This document shows, piece by piece, positions 1 to 3,246 of a DNA stretch of 5,360 bases. Position 1 is the first letter of the stretch, and every line of letters starts with the position of its first letter. The notes beneath the pieces were generated by a model. It had not been told where the DNA came from. It saw only the letters and a program-made list of their open reading frames with translations, and did no database searches. The translations under genes were made by a program, and so were the position numbers. The stretch lies in contig JADFNA010000155.1 in NCBI GenBank assembly GCA_022563625.1, positions 1 to 5,360 on the forward strand, read 5' to 3'. This DNA comes from Candidatus Zixiibacteriota bacterium. GTDB taxonomy: Bacteria; Zixibacteria; MSB-5A5; GN15; JACZUZ01.

Positions 1-413
1 CCCCCAAATCGTCGGATGACATCGTCTACATTAACCCTTTTATAGCCATCGATACCTTCACCCAGGCTGGCCGCGAACCGGTTGTTGGCGGTCCTTTAGG
101 CTCTCTTGGAATTCTCTTTGCGTCGCCGAGCCTCGGAAATTTCGGGTCAGAGCTAAACAGCTTCGCCAATGAAGTCGCCGGAATAGCCATAGGCTATCAG
201 GCGTTCTGGCAAAACCACCGCCGGAACCTCGTTCTTGAGATCGCCGCTCGCAAGGACACAGAAGGCAATGGCCTCGACGAGGGCGCTTTCGGCTTCCAAT
301 TCCAGCAACGGTTAGCACAGCATGTGCAATTCCAGCTTGATGGCCATTACGCCTTGCAGGAAAAACGTGACAATGGTTATGGTGCACGCACGGAGATCCT
401 TATCCAGTTCTGA
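1..413 (+). CDS. C-terminal part of a probable outer-membrane beta-barrel protein (5' end outside window)
   Basis: A frame open from the left edge (first full codon at 3) ends at TGA 411-413 and gives 136 residues. The end of the protein alternates polar and hydrophobic residues in strand-like blocks, such as LVLEIAARKD, FGFQFQQRL and VQFQLDGHYAL, separated by short polar turns. It finishes in ILIQF. A terminal aromatic residue on a last amphipathic strand is the known recognition signal for outer-membrane barrel assembly by the BAM complex, so I infer an outer-membrane porin-like protein. I do not recognise the family, and the substrate is unknown. The terminal strand looks natural, so the gene is probably complete at its 3' end even though an insertion sequence starts at the very next base. 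Any original terminator has therefore been displaced or lost. Confidence 0.6.
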   Translation, partial: PKSSDDIVYINPFIAIDTFTQAGREPVVGGPLGSLGILFASPSLGNFGSELNSFANEVAGIAIGYQAFWQNHRRNLVLEIAARKDTEGNGLDEGAFGFQFQQRLAQHVQFQLDGHYALQEKRDNGYGARTEILIQF

Positions 414-425
414 GGCGTTGTTGCA
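414..425 (+). repeat. Left terminal inverted repeat of the IS
   Basis: GGCGTTGTTGCA starts at the base directly after the TGA of the barrel gene and is the exact reverse complement of 1455-1466. It lies at the 3' end of the transposase gene, about 43 bp beyond the transposase stop codon. Confidence 0.9.
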
Positions 426-467
426 TAATTCACAAACGCAGCCGGTTTTGCGGGCTCGTTTGCAGGC

Positions 468-1441
468 TTAATACATTCTCTCTGACACCGGCATGCCTAA
501 GCTCACCATTCGGTTCAGAACCATGCACTTGATCCACCCTTCAACGCGCTGATTATCGAACCGGCGCGCCCTGAACCTGGAACCAAAGATACCCTTGAAC
601 CGAAACACGGCATTCTCCGCCAAGCTCTGTCGTGTACAACCACTGGCTACGCGCCAGGCATACCGGCCTTGCTGTTGAATTCTGACGAAGATTGGCATCT
701 CGGATGGCGAGCTGCTTAGGAGGGGTAGAACACCTCATTCGCTTCGCGTTTCGCCGAGGAGGAGTCGTGGCTTTCGCTCCACGCTGACCAATGGATTCAT
801 AGCAGGCTTTGGTGTCGTAGGCCCCATCCCCGGAGACCTGACAGACCTTACCGGAAATCTGCATCAACAACCGAGGAAGAACCCGGCTATCATGAACGTG
901 GCTCGCGGTAATCTCAACAGCCACAATCTCTTTCGTCTGCTCGTCGACTCCCAGATGGAGTTTGCGCCAGATACGTCGTCGATCCCCGCGGTGCTTTTGG
1001 ACGTGCCACTCCCCTGCTCCGTAGACCCGAAGCCCGGTGGCATCAATGACAATGTGACGGGGCCGGCTATTTGATGATGAAAAGATCGGGACTTTGAGTG
1101 ATCCTTGTCGCCGACAAATTGTGCTATAGTTCGGCACCGGCAGGTCGAGTCTCAGGAGACTCATCACCGAGGACACAAACCCTTGAGCGGCTCGCAAACT
1201 AACATAGTAAACGCTCTTGACGACCACCGCGCAGTGAATAGCCGTATCCGAGTAGATCCTGGGTGCACCAGACCCACTGCGAGCCTGGGTGTTTCGCCGC
1301 GTAGTCAGTGCAGCTTCATCAATCCAGAAGGTAATGCCGCCCCGAGCAATGAGGGCCTGATTATAATGGTGCCAGTTACGAACACGGTATCGGAAGGTGT
1401 ATGCGTTGTGTGCCGTGAGCCAGTGTCACGACACCCAACAT
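468..1441 (-). pseudogene. IS5-family DDE transposase, broken by two +1 frameshifts
   Basis: The reading proceeds through three frames. The likely ATG is at 1441-1439 and leads into residues MLGVVTLAHG. A second frame supplies the conserved AYTFRYRVRNWHHYNQ segment (from about 1404) through TPPRRNAK and past it. A third frame (from about 690) supplies GRYAWRVASGCTRQSLAEN to the stop at 468-470. Removing one base near 1401-1428 and one near 680-690 would give a single 323-residue protein, the normal size for the group. Catalytic residues are visible: Asp in VIDATGL (codon 1044-1042), Asp in VSGDGAYD (828-826) and Glu in SLAENAVF (617-615). The Glu lies after the second shift, so no one frame holds the full triad. 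The middle frame has no ATG, GTG or TTG between its upstream stop (1428-1426) and GTG 1227, which supports a real lesion near the start. Sequencing error is an alternative, but two same-direction shifts favour decay. Confidence 0.88.
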
Positions 1442-1454
1442 CACTGGCCAAGTG

Positions 1455-1466
1455 TGCAACAACGCC
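1455..1466 (-). repeat. Right terminal inverted repeat of the IS
   Basis: TGCAACAACGCC on the plus strand is the exact reverse complement of 414-425. It lies 13 bp upstream of the proposed transposase ATG (1441-1439), so the transposase promoter would overlap this end, as is usual for single-gene insertion sequences. Confidence 0.9.
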
Positions 1467-1474
1467 CTAAACTG

Positions 1475-1502
1475 TGGAAATATTCGGAGCACCATATTTC
1501 CA
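1475..1502. repeat. Inverted repeat with 9-bp arms next to the IS
   Basis: TGGAAATAT (1475-1483) and ATATTTCCA (1494-1502) are perfect complements around a 10-base spacer. The repeat lies between the right end of the IS and the start of the radical SAM remnant, 45 bases before its ATG. The AT-rich symmetric arms would suit either a regulator-binding site or an RNA hairpin in the leader. No T-run follows the second arm, so it is not a typical intrinsic terminator. Its function is unknown. Confidence 0.5.
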
Positions 1503-1530
1503 TGCAACCGGTTTAAACAACCAGATTTAC

Positions 1531-1536
1531 AGGGAG
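1531..1536 (+). promoter_or_regulatory. Ribosome binding site of the radical SAM remnant
   Basis: AGGGAG lies 11 bases before ATG 1548 and 14 before ATG 1551. It identifies the start of the remnant and argues against longer translations that begin inside the IS end around 1452. Confidence 0.5.
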
Positions 1537-1547
1537 CATGCAATAAC

Positions 1548-1787
1548 ATGATGGCATCGCCTCGCGCCAGCAAGAATGCCGCAATTAGGGATCTTGAAGC
1601 AAGAAAAGTGCGAGATGTAAACGCGCCGTACTATTATCACATCCATCTCTACATGCCCTGCAATCAGAAATGTATCATGTGTATGCCGGATGGGAGACAT
1701 CCGAAAGACATAGTTCCATTTAAAAAGTTCGAGGACTTTGTGAATCAGGTTAGCCTGGGTAGCTATCATGCATCTTTAATGTTCTAA
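1548..1787 (+). pseudogene. Truncated radical SAM enzyme (N-terminal fragment only)
   Basis: The fragment encodes 79 residues from ATG 1548 (ATG 1551 is equally possible) to TAA 1785-1787. After a basic N-terminal stretch it contains YYYHIHLYMPCNQKCIMC. This is the first beta strand and the CX3CX2C motif (Cys38, Cys42, Cys45) that binds the 4Fe-4S cluster of radical SAM enzymes. The reading continues with a plausible first helix (FKKFEDFVNQV) and a second strand (YHASLMF), then stops where the SAM-binding GGEP motif would be expected. Radical SAM domains need roughly 200 residues or more, so this piece cannot be active. The following 250 bases hold no recognisable continuation in any frame. 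I infer a 3' deletion or rearrangement. The original substrate cannot be told; peptide-modifying (SPASM-type) enzymes are one possibility. An in-frame fusion reading starts at 1452 inside the IS end, but the ribosome site favours 1548. Confidence 0.72.
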
Positions 1788-1861
1788 AAACCCATCATTT
1801 TTCGTTTTCTAAAATCCAGATGGGGTCCTGTCCTCGTATCGCAGTTGTTCCGTTTTGAAAG

Positions 1862-1906
1862 CGGGCCTGCGCGCCATAGTCCGGCTGTTTCAACCTGCGC
1901 GGCCCG
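1862..1906. repeat. GC-rich imperfect inverted repeat (possible hairpin)
   Basis: CGGGCC then GCGCG (1862-1873, with one bulged T at 1868) can pair with TGCGCGGCCCG (1896-1906), giving about 11 pairs including one wobble around a 22-base loop. No T-run follows, so termination is not suggested. It could be a REP-like element or a remnant of coding DNA; only one copy lies in the window. Confidence 0.35.
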
Positions 1907-1921
1907 TTGTTCCCGGTCAGG

Positions 1922-1931
1922 CAGGCGCCTG
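1922..1931. repeat. 10-bp perfect palindrome
   Basis: CAGGCGCCTG is self-complementary and sits 15 bp beyond the larger GC-rich inverted repeat. In DNA this GC-rich such palindromes can arise by chance; it is recorded only because the two lie together. Confidence 0.3.
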
Positions 1932-2070
1932 GCCCGGACGCACACAAACAACTATACTCCCTTGAATATCGGTACCGGAAGTTCCCTCTTTAACCATTCG
2001 GCCCTTGTTGCTCGAGACTGTGTGTATTAACTTTGCACAGCGAAAAACCTGCCCGGCTATGCAAAAAAAT

Positions 2071-2102
2071 AAACCGCCGCCGAACAAACGGCGGCGGTTT
2101 TT
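2071..2102. terminator. Intrinsic terminator, probably bidirectional
   Basis: AAACCGCCGCCG (2071-2082) and CGGCGGCGGTTT (2089-2100) form a perfect 12-bp stem with a six-base AACAAA loop. The plus strand ends in five T (2098-2102). On the minus strand the stem is followed by a T-rich run derived from the A-tract at 2063-2069. It lies about 55 bp past the stop codon of the minus-strand pseudopilin gene and is well placed to end that transcript. It would also stop plus-strand transcription coming from the radical SAM side, insulating the two halves of the window. Confidence 0.9.
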
Positions 2103-2156
2103 GAAGTTAGAACACGAATTCATTCGCGCAACTTCATATTTGCCGGGAGGCGGCTG

Positions 2157-2672
2157 TCAGTAAGTGTAAAGCTCCGACAGTTTGATCCGGCCGGTAGAGG
2201 CCAGAATATCAATTGTGGCGAAGCTCGTCGAATACGTGGCCCCATCATCATCATATGAGAAAATAGAAATCTGACCGCTGTTGTTAGCTGAACCATCAGC
2301 GCTAAAAACCAATGGGCCGGTAACACGCTGTATCACCGTGGGGGAATCGCCCGGCAGTTGTTTGGTGCGCACCAATATTTCCTGAGTGGGACCTTTCTGG
2401 AAAAGTGAGTAAGACCCCTCAGTATAGTCGAAACTAATCGCATACTGTTGTTTTTCGGTGATCGACAGCGAACGGGCCTCACGAAGCGTCGATACCAGAT
2501 CTCGCGCGGCGCCACGGAACTCAATTTTGGTTATTTCCTTGGTCAGGCGCGGACCGGCCATGGTGGCAATCACACCGATAATCACAACTGAGATCATCAT
2601 CTCCATCAAAGTGAAACCTCTGGAATTGGGTCCGCTCGGGTTCATTGTCATTCGTCTTTGTCTACCGTTCAT
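2157..2672 (-). CDS. GspH/FimT-type minor pseudopilin
   Basis: A complete 171-residue prepilin-like protein. Residues 1-19 form a basic leader ending in SRG, followed by FTLMEMMISVVIIGVIATMAG. This is the class III signal: prepilin peptidase cuts after Gly19, Phe20 becomes the methylated N-terminus, and Glu24 is the conserved Glu5 of the mature protein. Residues 20-42 are the hydrophobic assembly helix. The rest (about 45-165) is a soluble domain with alternating strands, including VFSADGSANNSGQISIF and the closing IDILASTGRIKLSELY, matching the GspH/FimT pattern and usual length. These proteins help prime type II secretion pseudopili or type IV pili at the inner membrane. ATG 2672 is chosen because AAAGGAG lies 7 bases upstream; Met8 and Met10 lack such a site and would merely shorten the leader. 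The gene stands alone, with its own terminator and no other pilus gene beside it, so the system it serves is unknown. Confidence 0.88.
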   Translation of the reverse strand: MNGRQRRMTMNPSGPNSRGFTLMEMMISVVIIGVIATMAGPRLTKEITKIEFRGAARDLVSTLREARSLSITEKQQYAISFDYTEGSYSLFQKGPTQEILVRTKQLPGDSPTVIQRVTGPLVFSADGSANNSGQISIFSYDDDGATYSTSFATIDILASTGRIKLSELYTY

Positions 2673-2679
2673 GCCGTCG

Positions 2680-2686
2680 CTCCTTT
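2680..2686 (-). promoter_or_regulatory. Ribosome binding site of the pseudopilin gene
   Basis: On the minus strand AAAGGAG is followed by a 7-base spacer and the ATG at 2672. It decides the start in favour of the first of three closely spaced Met codons. Confidence 0.75.
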
Positions 2687-2781
2687 GTTCGAGTACGACC
2701 TCGTTTTTCTGTTAACATATCGGTCGGGAATGCCCATCCGGGAAAGCCCACTTGTTTGGCCTGGTTCCCTTCGGGACGACT

Positions 2782-2797
2782 TACCCTTCCAAGGGTA
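2782..2797. repeat. Inverted repeat with 7-bp arms upstream of the pseudopilin gene
   Basis: TACCCTT and AAGGGTA are separated by two bases, an almost perfect palindrome about 110 bp upstream of the pseudopilin start. With only two bases between arms it is better suited to a dimeric protein-binding site in DNA than to an RNA hairpin. A second small inverted pair (TCCC TTC GGGA) lies about 10 bp away at roughly 2767-2777. Confidence 0.4.
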
Positions 2798-2848
2798 GTG
2801 AATGGTTGCACAAGACGTGCCTTCTTGAAATGAAACAATCGATAAATC

Positions 2849-2876
2849 AGCACAGCGCTGTTTAAGCATCTGTGCT
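2849..2876. repeat. Inverted repeat with 7-bp arms (AGCACAG / CTGTGCT)
   Basis: AGCACAG (2849-2855) and CTGTGCT (2870-2876) are perfect complements across 14 bases. An 8-base palindrome, CAGCGCTG (2853-2860), overlaps the left arm. The position, about 180-200 bp upstream of the pseudopilin gene and 370 bp upstream of the protease, fits an operator in the shared spacer, but no regulator can be named. Confidence 0.35.
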
Positions 2877-2940
2877 ACAGAAACTTATCTCAGACAGTTG
2901 GCAATTCAGCGAGAACCGAAAAGACCACGAGATCAGATTT

Positions 2941-3020
2941 CGGGCGCCTGGAAAGGCTCAAGAGTGGGGAGACACTCCCATAGGCGAGGCGAAGGACCCA
3001 CGTTAAGAAGACAGCGCCCG
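2941..3020 (+). other. Possible structured RNA element of about 80 nt
   Basis: CGGGCGC (2941-2947) pairs perfectly with GCGCCCG (3014-3020), closing an 80-base unit. Inside it GAGTG (2962-2966) pairs with CACTC (2973-2977). An alternative hairpin, GGGAG (2967-2971) with CTCCC (2975-2979), is mutually exclusive with it. GTGGG (2964-2968) could also pair with CCCAC (2997-3001), a pseudoknot-like or switching option. The orientation is assumed plus because the protease lies downstream, but the pairings hold nearly as well on the other strand. It could be a riboswitch-like leader, a small RNA or chance GC-rich pairing. Confidence 0.2.
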
Positions 3021-3126
3021 GCATATCTCAAATCTCCCATGAGTTATGTCACAGAAATCGGCAGGTGTGAAAAAGCTTCCTTCTGTCGACGGATTTCGAC
3101 CATCCATCAACAATGGCCGAAAAAGA

Positions 3127-3155
3127 CTGTCAATTTTGCGATTGATTGTTATATT
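3127..3155 (+). promoter_or_regulatory. Candidate sigma-70-like promoter for the protease gene
   Basis: CTGTCA (3127-3132, four of six bases of the -35 consensus), a 17-base spacer and TATATT (3150-3155, five of six bases of the -10 consensus) lie about 92 bases before the protease ATG. Transcription would start near 3162, so the leader would include the two hairpins at 3163-3181 and 3197-3220. The promoter rules of this organism are unknown, so this remains a guess from the general bacterial consensus. Confidence 0.25.
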
Positions 3156-3162
3156 GGGGTGA

Positions 3163-3181
3163 AGACCGAACCTCACGGTCT
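3163..3181 (+). repeat. Hairpin in the protease leader (AGACCG / CGGTCT)
   Basis: Six-base perfect arms surround a seven-base loop. It would sit at the 5' end of the transcript if the candidate promoter at 3127-3155 is real, where such stems can protect mRNA from decay. No T-run follows, so it is not a terminator. Confidence 0.35.
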
Positions 3182-3196
3182 GGCGCCATCGGAAAC

Positions 3197-3220
3197 GGCC
3201 GCTCTCCTCACCTTGCGGCC
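3197..3220 (+). repeat. Hairpin in the protease leader (GGCCGC / GCGGCC)
   Basis: Six-base perfect GC arms flank a 12-base pyrimidine-rich loop, ending 26 bases before the proposed protease ATG. It does not cover the start codon. It may influence ribosome access or mRNA stability, or be incidental. Confidence 0.35.
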
Positions 3221-3246
3221 AGTGTAAATCTGGAAACGAACGAGTC

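Larger units (their letters stand above)
414..1466 (-). mobile_element. IS5-family (IS903-like) insertion sequence, degenerate
   Basis: A 1053-bp element is bounded by perfect 12-bp inverted repeats reading GGCGTTGTTGCA inward from each end. About 15 of the first 18 terminal bases match between the two ends. It carries one transposase gene that almost fills it, on the minus strand, as in the IS903 group of the IS5 family. The length, end sequence and transposase motifs all agree with that group, which usually duplicates 9 bp of target. Here the 9 bases on the left (CAGTTCTGA) and right (CTAAACTGT) do not match, so no duplication is visible. The left end abuts the stop codon of the upstream barrel gene. 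The element cannot make an intact transposase from this copy but could still be mobilised by an intact relative elsewhere. Confidence 0.9.
1788..2070. other. Intergenic region without a supported gene
   Basis: This stretch separates the radical SAM remnant from the terminator. The frame of the remnant stays open beyond its TAA to about 2030, but the translation is rich in Arg, Ser, Thr and Cys, lacks radical SAM motifs and resembles no family I know. The first 50 bases are AT-rich and the next 100 are strongly GC-rich with nested inverted repeats. It may be the degraded remainder of a gene or a junction of unrelated DNA. Confidence 0.5.
2687..3246. other. Divergent intergenic region between pseudopilin and protease genes
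   Basis: This spacer of about 570 bp lies between two genes transcribed away from each other, so it should hold both promoters and both leaders. Open frames of 60-110 codons exist on both strands (for example 2898-3227 plus and 3003-3281 minus), but they lack ribosome sites and family resemblance and overlap one another. Several inverted repeats are present (2782-2797, 2849-2876, 2941-3020, 3163-3181, 3197-3220) and are listed separately. I found no tRNA and could not match any riboswitch consensus I know, including both c-di-GMP classes, cobalamin, TPP and glycine. Confidence 0.6.

Noticed and set aside
58..387. Minus-strand open frame of 109 codons opposite the barrel gene
   Set aside because: It is the antisense shadow of the clearly protein-like plus frame that ends at 413, is Arg-rich and shows no domain or ribosome site.
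1105..1470. Plus-strand open frame of 121 codons across the IS
   Set aside because: It is opposite the N-terminal part of the transposase, which has recognisable family sequence on the other strand.
405..1475. 9-bp target site duplication
   Set aside because: CAGTTCTGA and CTAAACTGT do not match; a 4-base CTGA/CTAA similarity has a mismatch and is too short to count.
1452..1547. Extended start of the radical SAM fragment inside the IS right end
   Set aside because: The frame is open and would give a 111-residue fusion, but the added residues have no family resemblance and AGGGAG points to the ATG at 1548.
1845..2030. Small plus-strand protein of 61 codons
   Set aside because: It has a TTG start with no ribosome site, low-complexity Arg/Ser/Thr-rich translation, and lies over GC-rich inverted repeats.
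2662..2869. Small minus-strand proteins overlapping the pseudopilin start
   Set aside because: Two overlapping frames would cover the pseudopilin ribosome site and start; neither resembles a family and the region is better read as 5' leader.
2700..3020. c-di-GMP, cobalamin, TPP or glycine riboswitch upstream of the pseudopilin or protease
   Set aside because: None of the conserved core strings known to me for these classes is present on either strand; only generic hairpins remain.
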